A stretch of 64,000 bases of DNA. Origin: Ophiobolus disseminans. Lineage: Eukaryota; Ascomycota; Dothideomycetes; Pleosporales; Phaeosphaeriaceae. The notes under the pieces were generated by a model. The model ran no database searches. It worked only from the letters and a program-made list of their open reading frames with translations, and was not told where the DNA came from. Shown one piece after another: positions 42,430 to 53,130 of the stretch. The first letter of the stretch is position 1. Each line of letters opens with the position of its first letter. The position numbers and the translations under genes are program-made. The stretch lies in contig MU006218.1 of assembly GCA_010093685.1 (NCBI GenBank), positions 1,151,766 through 1,215,765 of the forward strand, in the 5' to 3' direction.

Positions 42430-45400
42430 ATGTCACCCGCCACAACTACCAAATTGCGCGGTCCACTTCAGGAATTAACAGTAACAACTTGCTTTATTTC
42501 CAATCTTCATTGCCCGTCATGTGTCGAGGCGATAAAGACATCTTTAGCGTCGCTCGAGCCAGCGCCTGAGGACATTCTTGTCTCTATTGTTTCGCATTCC
42601 GTCGTCGTGCGCCACGCTACATTCCTCCCTGTACAGGACATCTTAGCTTCGCTTGAGGCAGCAGGGTTCGAGTTACACAGTATCTTTCAAGACAAGAGTG
42701 AGGTGCAAGTGAGCATCCCGATTGAAAAGAGCAACGAGTGGTACACGAGCTTGGAGCGGGCAGTGTCACGCTGGGCCACGGCGGAGCATCTTCACGGCAA
42801 GAACGACGACTTGCTTAAGCGGCAGCTACACATGGAACAGTGCGAGCAATGTATGAGGGAAGAAGGAGGAGTCAGCTTGAACTTCAACAGTGAGGAGGCT
42901 TTCGAGTTTAAGCCGAGCCCAACCATTGCAACCCCGCGGCATGGTAGTTATGATGGTTCGTTTGAACAGGATTCGCTTACATTCGGAACCTTTACTGGCG
43001 TCGAAACCACCGAAGTTGCTACTCTTTACAAAGCAACTCTGGCCATCACAGGAATGACGTGCTCGTCTTGTGTTTCTGCCATCACGCATGCAGTACAGCA
43101 GCTCCCCAGTGTCCAGTCCATCAACGTCAACTTGCTCACTCACACCGGAACCGTCGTATTCAACGGCAACCACAGGTGTGACGAAATAGTCAGCACAATC
43201 GAGGATTGCGGCTTTGAGGTCATTGTGGAAAAGGTGGAAGAAGTCCAACCTCTGGCACCGATGAATGCCGCCTCTAAAGCACGTTCTGAAATATGGCGCG
43301 CAACCTACGCGATCGGAGGCATGACCTGCAGTCGATGCTCGGGCTTTGTTACCGATGCCTTGAAACAGCATACGTGGATCGAGAAGGTCGACGTTAACCT
43401 CGTCTCCAACACAGCAACAGTGTTCTTCAGAGGCAAAGAGCATCTTCCGGAGATCAAGGAGAGCATCGAAGATGTTGGCTACGACGCAACACTGGATCAA
43501 GTCGTTCTGGACGGTGTTGTAGCTGACGAAGTGTTGGAGCGCTCAGTTGCTATACGTGTGGAAGGCATGTTCTGTCATCATTGTCCCAGAAACATTACAA
43601 GAAGGCTGGAAGAAGTGTTTGATGAGCGGATCACCGTTTACACTGGGACTTCGCCCTTTTCGCACCAAGCACCCATCTTACACATCAGATATACACATGA
43701 TCCTCCGAGCTTCACGATTCGAGACATTTTCAACACTATATCCGCATTGAATCCCGCATTCGAGCCTTCAGTGTTCCATCCACCAACGATCGAAGAGCGA
43801 GCGCGGGAGATGCATGCTCATGAGCGCAAGCGCATTCTATTTCGTCTCATTCTCTGCATCATCGTCGCTATCCCGACATTTATCCTGGGAATCGTTTTCA
43901 TGAGTCTCATCAAATCGACACATCCAATTCGAAAATATCTTATGGGCTCCATGTGGGCTGGAAACGTCACTCGACTCAACTGGTCACTGTTCATACTTGC
44001 AACACCCATTTACTTCTTCGCGGCAGACACGTTTCATCGCCGAGCTATCAAGGAGATCCGCGCTATGTGGAGACCTGGGAGTCGGACGCCATTCTTACAT
44101 CGGTTCACAAGGTTCGGCAGCATGAACATGCTTATTTCTCTCGGAACCAGTATCGCTTTCTTCGCGTCCGTTGTTGAGCTGGTTTTGGCCGCGGTGAAGA
44201 AGTCTTCGGGCTCAATGAATGACTCCTACTTCGATGCGGTAGTTTTCCTCACGATGTTCCTGCTCATCGGCCGATTCCTAGAGGCGTACAGCAAGGCTAA
44301 GACGGGGGATGCGGTGACATCACTAGGCAAACTAAGACCAGATAAGGCTGTTCTGGTTGATCTGGAGAAGGAAGATCACAGTATCGACGCCGACTTACTG
44401 GAGATAGGCGATATCGTCCGCGTACACCATGGTACTTCACCTCCCTTTGACGGCGTTGTACTTGATGGCAACTCAATTTTCGACGAATCCAGCTTGACCG
44501 GTGAGTCTCGTCCGGTCAAAAAGTCAGCTGGCGATACAGTATTCTCGGGTACCGTCAACAAAGGCTCACCGGTCAAGATTAAGATCACGACAATCTCAGG
44601 GACTTCGATGTTGGATCAGATCATCGCCGCTGTGCGAGAGGGTCAAACCAAACGAGCGCCTGTCGAACGCGTTGCCGATACCATAACCTCACACTTTGTA
44701 CCTTTCGTGATCGCAATTGCTATCGTCACATGGCTTATTTGGCTTCTGCTCGGTACTACAGGCGGAATTCCGAAAGACTGGAAGAACGAGGGTGCTGGCG
44801 GCTGGGCTCTTTGGTCCTTGCGCTTTGCCATTGCCGTGTTTGTTATCGCCTGTCCCTGCGGCATCGGTCTAGCTGCGCCAACTGCATTGTTTGTCGGTGG
44901 CGGTCTGGCCGCCAAACACGGCATACTTGTTCGCGGTGGAGGAGAAGCTTTCCAAGAAGCAAGCTCGCTTGACTGCATCGTGTTTGACAAAACGGGAACG
45001 CTGACGGAGGGCGGTGACCCGGCTGTCACCGACCACCAATTCTCGGGTATCCGGAATAGTAGCCTAGTTCTGGGCATCACGAAAGCACTGGAGCAGAACA
45101 GCAACCATCCTATTGCTCGGGCGCTGGTCTCGTTCTGCAACAAGCAGCTACATGACACTCCCACGGCGGTGGATGTTGATGAGGTCCCGGGCAAAGGCTT
45201 GAAGGGAACCTTCAGATTAGACGGAAACGAGGTCATTGCCATCATTGGCAACGAGAGATTCATGGCCGATCACAATGTTTCCGTCGATGCCGAGAACGCG
45301 ACGGCACTGCAGTCATGGAAGTCTCAGGGCAAGTCGGTTGCTTTGATAGCACTGAGCCTACCGCAGCTCCAGGACGTCACAGAGTCTCCAACCTCTCGTT

Positions 45401-46260
45401 CTGGAGGCTCTGACGTGTCCGAAAGCCCTTCAGCAGCAACAACTACATCGCCGAGCCCCCCAACATGGCAGCTGGCCTGCATCTTCTCCATCGCCGACCC
45501 TCTCCGCCCCGAAGCCATCAGCGTCATCTCCGCTCTAAAGAAACGCGGCATCGCGGTCTGGATGCTTTCAGGCGACAACTCCATCACCGCCACCGCCGTC
45601 GGTCTCCAAGTCGGCATTCCGTCCTCCAACATCATCGCCGGCGTCCTCCCCGACCAAAAAGCAGAAAAGATAAAATACCTCCAACAAACCCTCACAAAAC
45701 CGCCCAAAAGCACTCTCTTCAAACGCAAATCCGCAAAAACTCACCGCGCAACTATCGCAATGGTCGGCGACGGCATCAACGACGCACCCGCCCTCTCCAC
45801 CGCAGACCTCAGCATCGCAATTGGGTCCGGCTCCGACATCGCACTCTCCTCGTCCTCCTTCATCCTAATCAACAGCCGCCTCACCACCATCCTGACCCTA
45901 CTCGACCTCAGCCGCGTCGTCTTCCGGCGGGTGTACTTCAACTTCGGGTGGGCGCTCATCTACAACCTGATCGCCATGCCGGTTGCAGCCGGCGTCTTGT
46001 TCCCGATTACGTACGGCGCGAAGAAGATGGACATGCACCATGATGGCGTGGGCATGGAGGGGGGCATGGCGATGGAGACGGGGGGCCAGAGGCATGTTAG
46101 GCTTGATCCGGTGTGGGCGAGTTTGGCGATGGCGTTGAGTAGTGTTAGTGTTGTTTGTAGTAGTTTGGCGTTGAGGAGTGGGGTTCCTGGGATGGGGTTT
46201 AGGGTGGGGAGGGAGGTGGAGGTGGAGATGGAGGTGGAGGAGGGGAAGGAGGGTGTGTGA
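42430..46260 (+). CDS. P1B-type copper-transporting ATPase with four metal-binding motifs
   Basis: A single exon codes 1276 residues from ATG 42430. It pumps Cu(I) (possibly other soft metals) using ATP. Cys-containing metal-binding motifs, in order: CPSC (about residue 28), MTCSSC (211), MTCSRC (300) and a divergent MFCHHC (382). Then come the membrane helices, the TGES actuator motif (about 690), the transmembrane metal site CPCG (808-811; most copper pumps have CPCA), the phosphorylation motif DKTGT (D853), an SNHP-type motif (NSNHPIARAL) and GDGINDAP near 1113. A Met/His-rich loop (MDMHHDGVGMEGGMAMETGG) sits between the last helices. The length and CPCG resemble fungal copper-exporting pumps (CrpA-like) as much as Golgi Ccc2; localisation is undecided. 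Confidence 0.93.
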   Translation: MSPATTTKLRGPLQELTVTTCFISNLHCPSCVEAIKTSLASLEPAPEDILVSIVSHSVVVRHATFLPVQDILASLEAAGFELHSIFQDKSEVQVSIPIEKSNEWYTSLERAVSRWATAEHLHGKNDDLLKRQLHMEQCEQCMREEGGVSLNFNSEEAFEFKPSPTIATPRHGSYDGSFEQDSLTFGTFTGVETTEVATLYKATLAITGMTCSSCVSAITHAVQQLPSVQSINVNLLTHTGTVVFNGNHRCDEIVSTIEDCGFEVIVEKVEEVQPLAPMNAASKARSEIWRATYAIGGMTCSRCSGFVTDALKQHTWIEKVDVNLVSNTATVFFRGKEHLPEIKESIEDVGYDATLDQVVLDGVVADEVLERSVAIRVEGMFCHHCPRNITRRLEEVFDERITVYTGTSPFSHQAPILHIRYTHDPPSFTIRDIFNTISALNPAFEPSVFHPPTIEERAREMHAHERKRILFRLILCIIVAIPTFILGIVFMSLIKSTHPIRKYLMGSMWAGNVTRLNWSLFILATPIYFFAADTFHRRAIKEIRAMWRPGSRTPFLHRFTRFGSMNMLISLGTSIAFFASVVELVLAAVKKSSGSMNDSYFDAVVFLTMFLLIGRFLEAYSKAKTGDAVTSLGKLRPDKAVLVDLEKEDHSIDADLLEIGDIVRVHHGTSPPFDGVVLDGNSIFDESSLTGESRPVKKSAGDTVFSGTVNKGSPVKIKITTISGTSMLDQIIAAVREGQTKRAPVERVADTITSHFVPFVIAIAIVTWLIWLLLGTTGGIPKDWKNEGAGGWALWSLRFAIAVFVIACPCGIGLAAPTALFVGGGLAAKHGILVRGGGEAFQEASSLDCIVFDKTGTLTEGGDPAVTDHQFSGIRNSSLVLGITKALEQNSNHPIARALVSFCNKQLHDTPTAVDVDEVPGKGLKGTFRLDGNEVIAIIGNERFMADHNVSVDAENATALQSWKSQGKSVALIALSLPQLQDVTESPTSRSGGSDVSESPSAATTTSPSPPTWQLACIFSIADPLRPEAISVISALKKRGIAVWMLSGDNSITATAVGLQVGIPSSNIIAGVLPDQKAEKIKYLQQTLTKPPKSTLFKRKSAKTHRATIAMVGDGINDAPALSTADLSIAIGSGSDIALSSSSFILINSRLTTILTLLDLSRVVFRRVYFNFGWALIYNLIAMPVAAGVLFPITYGAKKMDMHHDGVGMEGGMAMETGGQRHVRLDPVWASLAMALSSVSVVCSSLALRSGVPGMGFRVGREVEVEMEVEEGKEGV

Positions 46261-46520
46261 GGGGGGTTGATGTGAGGTGGTTGGTTTGACGCTGGAGAGA
46301 GATGTGAGGAGGTGGAGTACGGAAAGAACATTTGGATCGAAAAGTCTTGTTTGGGGATAATCATGGAAGGACACTCATTCCTAGTCTTGTTAGCAAGCGA
46401 TATCCTACAAAATGATACCAATATCATGATTAAGCATAGAAGAACGCAATATATTCTTCACTCGTAACATACTATACACCCATCCCACACGCTCGCTAAG
46501 TCGCAACATCAAGCCACAAA

Positions 46521-48093
46521 CTAAAGCTCATTATGCTCAGGCGCCGCCGCATCATCCTCAAGAATCTCCTCAATCTTAATCTGAACCGGCTCTTCCGCCT
46601 TCTTCTCTTCCACTTTCTCAGCAGCAGCCAGAACGCCTTCGGGCAGCTTCTCCTTCTTGCCTTCGCCCATGCGGATCGCATCGACCCACTGCTCAACCGC
46701 CTCGATGTTGAAAGCGGCGCCAGAGTACTTCTTGTACCATGCGCGCTTGCCGTGGGTGGCGATGAGGTGGACGTCGTGGTTTCCGAGGCTGAGGGATGAC
46801 AGGAGGAGGCCTGCGACGGGGTTTGAGGATGGGACGCTGACGAATGGAAACAGTTTCGCACCGTGTTTTTTGTGGATTGAGGCAAGCGAGGCGATGGCGG
46901 TTTGGGCAGCTTCAGACGAAACGTCCTTGTGGATAGCCAGGATGCAGGTTTTGCTTTGCTCGTTGAGACATAAAGTTTGGAGCTCGGGGGCCTCGGGGAT
47001 GGTAGGAATTGTAGGCTTGACATCCTCCTTGGGCAGTTCGATCGGCTCAGGCGTGTCCTCGTCCTTCAGGTTCGGGCTGGGTGACTCGGATGCGGCAATG
47101 GGCTCTTCGACGGTCTCGGATGTGGCTGATGCGGCGGCGGAGGACGAGTCTTGGGATTTGTGCGAGGCAGAGGCTTTTGCAAACTTGCTGGATGACTTGG
47201 ACTCCTTCTTGGTATCTTTCTTTGCTTTCGGCTTCTTTTCTTTCGCTGGCGGGCAGTCTGGGTTCGGTGGGGCGACCTGCGACAGGAACTTGACCATGGC
47301 GTCCTTCTCCACTTTGCCGTCAAACTTGATGGGGTCTTCAGAGCCAGGCTGAAGGAGGATCAGGCTCGGGTACTCTGTTATGCCGTACTTCTCCACTGCC
47401 GCTTTCTCTGACTTCTTGATCTGAGCGACGGAGACGAGCCCGGCGAAGTCAATCGCGAGTGCCCTCAAGGTAGCACTCACAACGCCCTTATCGCTGAACA
47501 GGATCGCCTTTGCGCTGTCCTTGTTCTCCTTCAGCCATTCGTCCAGGCTCTTATCATTGACCCTCTTGACCGAGTTGGGGACCTTCTCCTTGACGGCATT
47601 GACAATGCCCTTGGCGGAGCGCTCGCCCTGGTAGTCTTCGACGGTTGGCTTGCCAGCCTTCTTGCCGGGACGGACGATCTTGAGGGTGGGGAAGCCCTGG
47701 ACGCCCATCTGCCCACAGAAGGGCTTGTTCATCTCCTCATCGCAGTTGACGGCGGCGACCTTTGCGATACCGGCGAGTGATTTGGCGGCCGTCTCGTATG
47801 CGGGCTTGAGGTTCTTGCAGTGGCCACACCATGGCGCGTAGAATCTGGGGCTGTTAGGGAGGACAGTGTGGTGGCTTGGAGGAGCTTACTCTACTATCTG
47901 GAGGCTGTTAGCATTTGTCTTGTGATTATATGTGTGACCGTCTCACCGAGGTATAATTTGACTTGGCAATGAGTCTGTCATAGTCCATGCCGTTGATGTT
48001 GAGGACACCAGACTTCTTGGAGTACATGCTCTCGGCGTGCGCATTGAGGGCGAAAGCAGCCGTGGCCGCGAGCAGAGCTGTGGTGCGCACCAT
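46521..48093 (-). CDS. ER thioredoxin/PDI-like protein with HNEL terminus
   Basis: Exons 48093-47947, 47897-47890 (8 nt) and 47844-46521 give 492 residues. It has a signal peptide (MVRTTALLAATAAFALNAHA), then one classical thioredoxin domain with active site FYAPWCGHCK (about residue 55). A second thioredoxin-like domain lacks CxxC (EYPSLILLQPG). A Lys/Ser/Glu-rich linker leads to a third fold-like region (ATHGKRAWYKKYSGAAFNIE). The C-terminus HNEL resembles the HDEL/KDEL retrieval signal, so lumenal ER residence is likely. The family (Mpd1/PDIA6-like) forms and reshuffles disulfides in secretory proteins. The 8-nt exon supplies Ile-Val and part of Glu in SIVEFYAPW and is needed to keep the frame. 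Confidence 0.9.
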
Positions 48094-48377
48094 GGCTGAG
48101 GGCGGTAGAGGGACAGTGTATAGTTGGAGCAGAGGTTGGGGAAGGAGTGAGAGCAACTCGAGTGCTTATATGCCGGGGGTTCACATAATTATGGTAGAGG
48201 CCAGCTTGCAACAACCGTCTGTAACCATAAGGCTTCACCCCGAGCAGGTGGTCAGAGCTCGATGTGGGGTTTGGCAGGGGTCCTCTGTGACGCCATGTTT
48301 GAAGCACAACTGACTGCCTGGAGCTCCAACCCGCCTCAACTTATCCCTCGCCAAACCCTCCCTACAACACACCCACC

Positions 48378-49897
48378 ATGGCCGACGCGGTACCGGCAAA
48401 GCTCAAGGGCCTCCAGCTTGCGCCCTTCGCCAAACGCGCGGCGCAGCTCGAGAAGTTCAAGCCCATCATCACATACTGGCGTAGGTAGAAGCTACCCGTT
48501 CTTCGTGTGTAGGTGCTAACATTTTCAGTGCGATTCCACATGGTCCAGAAGATCATTGCCTCTGGCCTCCACTCGGCCGACCAAGAATGCACCGCCTACA
48601 CCACCGACCTCATGGAGACGCTGGAGCAGGCAAAGGCCCAGAACCCCGACGAAGATGCTTTGCTCGACGATGTGGCAGCGAGCGCCTACTGCGAAGAGTT
48701 TGCCCTCACCACTTTTGCAAAGGGCGACAAGGACATGACGGAGAACAAGGCCACCAAGTGTGTACTATGGAACGCTCTGCATGTGGCAGCACTAACCCGC
48801 GCTCCAGCAACACCGCCGACACCCTCCTCGCAGCCTCCGCCTTCCTCGACATACTCGCGATTTGGAAGAAAGACGACCCCGAGATCACATCCAAGACAAA
48901 GTACGCCAAGTATCATGCCTTGCGCATACTGAAGGCCACCAAGGCGGGCGAGGACCCGAACCTCACCAATCCCGTCAAGGAGACGTCCCCAGGGCTGGCT
49001 TCACCTGCTGCTCTGGACCCGAATGATCCAGAAGTTCAAAGCATAAACCAGAGCGCTCCACAGCCTCAGCCGCCGAACCCATACCAGCCCTATGTCGAGA
49101 CCGCGCCCAACACCAATGCGCAGCCGTCGCCCACCTTCTCTGCACGTAACGTGTCGCCTCCGCCCAATCTGCCCTCTGCTCCCACCGGATACACGCACAA
49201 TGCACACAGCGACGTTTCTCCAATCTCACAACCAATGTCTTCCCGCCGTGGATCCGTGCGTTCTATCGGGGGTGGGTATTTCCCTCGGACAGACCCTCCC
49301 ACATTCACAGCGGGGGATATTGCGCCCAATCTGCCCACGGCGCCCTCTGTGGATAATGACTCTGAAATATCAGGTTTGGGACAGTCAACTCTGCCGACTG
49401 ATTCTTCATTACCTCAAGCGCCCCAGGCTCCAGACCCATCAGACTTCTATCAAAACCCTGCCTCTCCACCGCCGCAACAGCATCAGCCTCCACACAATCC
49501 CTTCCCATCACCGCCTCCTCCAAATACATACCGATCGCCACCAGGAGTCAACCCTTACGCTACGCCCTCTCCACAGGCGCCGCAAGCATCGCGACACCCC
49601 CCAGCGTTCCAGCAACCTCCGACTCAGCCGCAGCAATACAACTCACCATCAATGCAAACTCCTCAACAGCCTTACCAAGCGCCTTCGCAGTATGCGCGTC
49701 CCCCTCAACAAAATCCCTACGCTCAGCCATCTGCGCCACCTCCAGCCACATCGCGAGGCCCGTTTAGAGATGACGAGAGTTCGATCGCGGAAGCTCAGAA
49801 GCATGCCAAGTGGGCCATCTCGGCTCTGAACTTCGACGATGCAGCAACCGCTGTCAAAGAGTTGCGCATTGCACTTCAAGCATTGGGTGCGCAGTAG
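48378..49897 (+). CDS. VTA1: Vta1, Vps4 cofactor of the multivesicular-body pathway
   Basis: Exons 48378-48480, 48529-48757 and 48808-49897 give 473 residues. Vta1/LIP5 activates the AAA-ATPase Vps4 that disassembles ESCRT-III on endosomes. The N-terminal tandem MIT-like region is clear (KLKGLQLAPFAKRAAQLEKF, then YWLRFHMVQKIIASGLHSAD, TLLAASAFLDILAIWKKDDP, YAKYHALRILKATKAGEDPN). A Pro/Gln/Ser-rich linker of about 230 residues follows. The last 40 residues (EAQKHAKWAISALNFDDAAT, then AVKELRIALQALG) form the VSL domain that dimerises and binds Vps4. The linker makes it longer than the yeast protein (about 330 residues), usual in filamentous fungi. VPS33 follows 400 bp downstream on the same strand. 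Confidence 0.94.
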
Positions 49898-50294
49898 TGT
49901 AATGGGAGAAAAGGATTTGGGCAGATAGATCTGGGTGGCTAAGCATGTACATATTTCGACGCTGTATACCCTTTGATTTGCATGTATCAATGACAAGACG
50001 AGAGCTGCACGTACATTCGCAGCGAGAAGAGAACTTAATCACTGGAGAACTTGTATGCTTGATTGATTTGATGGTCATCCTGTACACGCCCACAATGACG
50101 TGGGTGTCGAGGAAGCCAAATAGTAGTAGTCTTGAAATGCCAAGCCTTCGGCGTGGCCGCACGTGCCTTCAAATGTCTATCGAAGCTCAGGCTTCTCTCT
50201 TCCACCAACCTTCATAGCCATGGCTTGAACGTGACACCGCCATGCTGACACAACCACAACATCCCCTTGACCCATCTTGATATACTCGGTCCTA
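49898..50294. other. Intergenic region VTA1-VPS33
   Basis: About 400 bp holding the VTA1 3' flank and VPS33 promoter. Nothing else recognised. Confidence 0.4.
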
Positions 50295-52565
50295 ATGGCT
50301 CCCATCACGCCTTTCAGCGCCTCGGATATTACCGAAAAGGCACGGCGGGACTTACTTCTTCTGCTTGAGGGTGTAAGGTAATGCGCTCACTGCTCGCAAC
50401 TTCTCACACTAACATACAAAGATTAGAGGCAAGAAGAATCTCGTGCTTGAAAAGGCGCTTGCTGGGCCGCTGAATTTGCTTGTCAAGTTCTCAACGTTAC
50501 AGGAATATGGCGTTGACAAGCCATTCTTCCTCGAGAACGATAATGTCGACTCGTCGCAGCGCAATGTAGTCTTCCTCATCAGGGGAGAGAAGGCCAAAAC
50601 TGTTATGGCAGTTGCTGGTACGTGGATTTCCCCACGTTTCGTTACTCGTGTTACCACCGAATGCCTCACCGCTCGGTCTGGGATCTGCAAAAGAGGCTAG
50701 GCAGATCGAACCCACTCTGCATAGTCAAGTCTTGATCCCTATATCAACAAAAGCACTTTTATTGGAGTACTCGTCACTTTCCATACGTTGATACTCTATT
50801 GTACGGTGCTGACATTCTTTCGTAGATCAAATCAAACGTATTAGACGTGATAGTCAAATTGAGCATGAGTTTTCCATCTTCTGGGTGCCTCGACGCACTA
50901 TGGTTTCCGACCAGCTGCTCGAAGAGGCGGGTGTGCTGGGAGAGGCTAGTGTCAGCGAGTGGCCACTCTTCTTCGTCCCACTTGCGGATGATGTGCTGTC
51001 GCTTGAGCTGGAAGACGCTGTGTCCGATCTGTACCTGGTATGACTCCTTAAAGTGTAAGGATGCAGCCACACGTATTGACCTCGCCTAGAGAAAAGACCC
51101 AACGTCCATCTACCTTGCGGCTAAAGCTCTCATGTCACAGCAGCAGAAATATGGGCTTTTCCCACGCATCATCGGCAAAGGCGACAACGGAAAGCGCCTT
51201 GCTGATCTCCTGATCCGTATGCGCACCGAAGTCACAGCTGGCGAGACCTCCAGTAACTCTGGACCGTCATTTATAGGCTTGGCCCCAAGCGCAACCATAG
51301 ATAGCCTGATCATCATCGATCGAGAAGTCGATTTTCCTACAGTACTTTTAAGTCAGCTAACTTACGAGGGCCTCATCGATGAAGTCTTCAACATCTCTGC
51401 GAACCAGACCGAAGTCGACTCATCGGTCATTGGTGGTGCAACACCACAACAAGGCCAGACTGGATCCGCTTCCACAAGCATGAAGCGAAAGATCATGATC
51501 GATCCCAGGGATACTTTGTACAATGAGCTGGGCGACGCAAACTTCGCCATCGTAGGTAGTCTCTTAAACAAAGTCGCTCGTCGCCTACAAAGCAGCACGG
51601 GCCGCGACCAACTTAATGCGAAGACGACGTCAGAGCTGCGTGAGTTCGTCTCCAAGTTACCCGGTTACCAAGCCGAACAAGCCTCCCTCAAACTTCACAC
51701 CTCCCTCGCCGAAGAGATCATTAAATACACACGGAATGAAACCTTCACACGCTCCCTCGAAGTGCAGCAGAACATCATGTCTGGCGCCGACCCCACGACC
51801 CAACATGACACCCTCTACGAACTGATAAACCGCTCCATCCCCCTCTCCATCATCCTACGCCTTCTATGCCTCGAATCTACCACGAATGCCGGTATCCGCC
51901 CCAAAGACCTCGAAGCCTTCAAGCGCGCAATCATCCAAGCCTACGGACCGCAACACATCCTCACCCTTGCTTCGCTCGAGAAAATGGGTCTACTAAGCGT
52001 GAGAGGCGGCCTCAGCCTCGGGGGCACTCAAGCCAAACCAGGCAGCGTAACGAACTACACACCCTTGCGCAAGAGCCTCAAGATCTGGGACGACGACGTG
52101 AACGAGGCAGAGCCAAACGACATCAGCTACACTTTCTCAGGCTACGCGCCGCTCAGCGTGCGCCTCGTGCAATCCATCATCCAGAAACAAACACTCGCAA
52201 ACACCATCAAACCGCCAACGAACCCTGGCCCCAACCCGCTCGCACAGGGTCTGCGTATCTTCGACGACGCGAGCAAGTACGTGCGTGGCGCTACGTTTGA
52301 TGAGACGCAGAAGGGCGAGGAGAAGGCGGTCAAAGCACGCAATTTGCTTCATGGCAGTCACAATGATGCGAATAAGACCATCGTAGTGTTCTTCCTGGGT
52401 GGAGTCACGAGGGCGGAGATTGCGGCCCTTAGGTTCGTGGGAAACAAGTTGAAGGAAACTGGGGGCGAGGGACGAGGAAGCAGGATTGTGGTGGCTGCGA
52501 CAAATGTGGTTAGGGGAGAGAGTCTGATTGATGGCGCGGTTGAGAAGGGCAAGTTTGGGGCATAA
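50295..52565 (+). CDS. VPS33: Vps33, Sec1/Munc18 subunit of HOPS/CORVET
   Basis: Exons 50295-50377, 50427-50617, 50826-51037 and 51090-52565 give 653 residues. Vps33 is the SM protein that templates and guards SNARE complexes in the HOPS and CORVET tethers at vacuole and endosome. Evidence: GKKNLVLEKALAGPLNLLVK at the start, HEFSIFWVPRRTMVSDQLLE, the SM signature IDSLIIIDREVDFPTVLLSQ and LTYEGLIDEVF, a long helical domain 3 (ELREFVSKLPGYQAEQASLK), and the C-terminal FFLGGVTRAEIAALRFVG. Intron 2 is 208 nt, about four times the others; no coding or RNA signal was seen in it. The size is normal for the family. Confidence 0.94.
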
Positions 52566-53130
52566 AGCCTACATATGTATCATTGTCTTAAAAGAATATG
52601 CATGAGTGCCGCACGGTTGCAAAGCCGCCCGTATTGGTGCTGTGACTTGCGAAACACGAGTCTGTCTGTCTTCGCCGACTTTTGTCATTGCTCATCGTCA
52701 AGCACAACCAACTGCGAAGTTATACAGGCTGTGCTATCATTTCATGATATTAAATCAGCTCACAGGTTGTCTCACGGATTGCGAGCACAGCAAGACATGA
52801 AATGGAGGCAATTAACTTCATAGTCGTTCAATTTTCCCTTGTTCTCCTCGTTATCTACCTCATGCTCTCACCCAGGCTGGGCCAGTACATAAGACATGCA
52901 TTACGATCGTAACGTCAGGCATCGTCATGAGAGGTACATACAATACTTTTGTTGCGTCCGCCCCCATGAATGCCAGAGAAAAACCCCGAGGAAGGAAAGC
53001 AAGGACCCAAACACACCAAGTCTATCGTGAGATGCCGCAAAGATGAAACTCCGGTCGCAGCCAGCTTGCAGTCTGGGTATACAGCTACCCGCGCCACTCT
53101 CTCGTCCCCTCCGCATCATGTGCATCACGC
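52566..53130. other. Convergent 3' flanks VPS33 / SSB
   Basis: About 565 bp between two convergent stops. No further gene or repeat recognised. Confidence 0.4.

Noticed and set aside
45465..46043. Arg/His/Pro-rich alternative frame within the copper ATPase
   Set aside because: It overlaps the conserved GDGINDAP region of the ATPase, which is clearly coding in the other frame.
48587..49897. 436-residue frame beginning upstream in VTA1 exon 2
   Set aside because: Only its part from 48808 is real; the upstream portion is out of frame with the conserved exon 2 and is removed by splicing.
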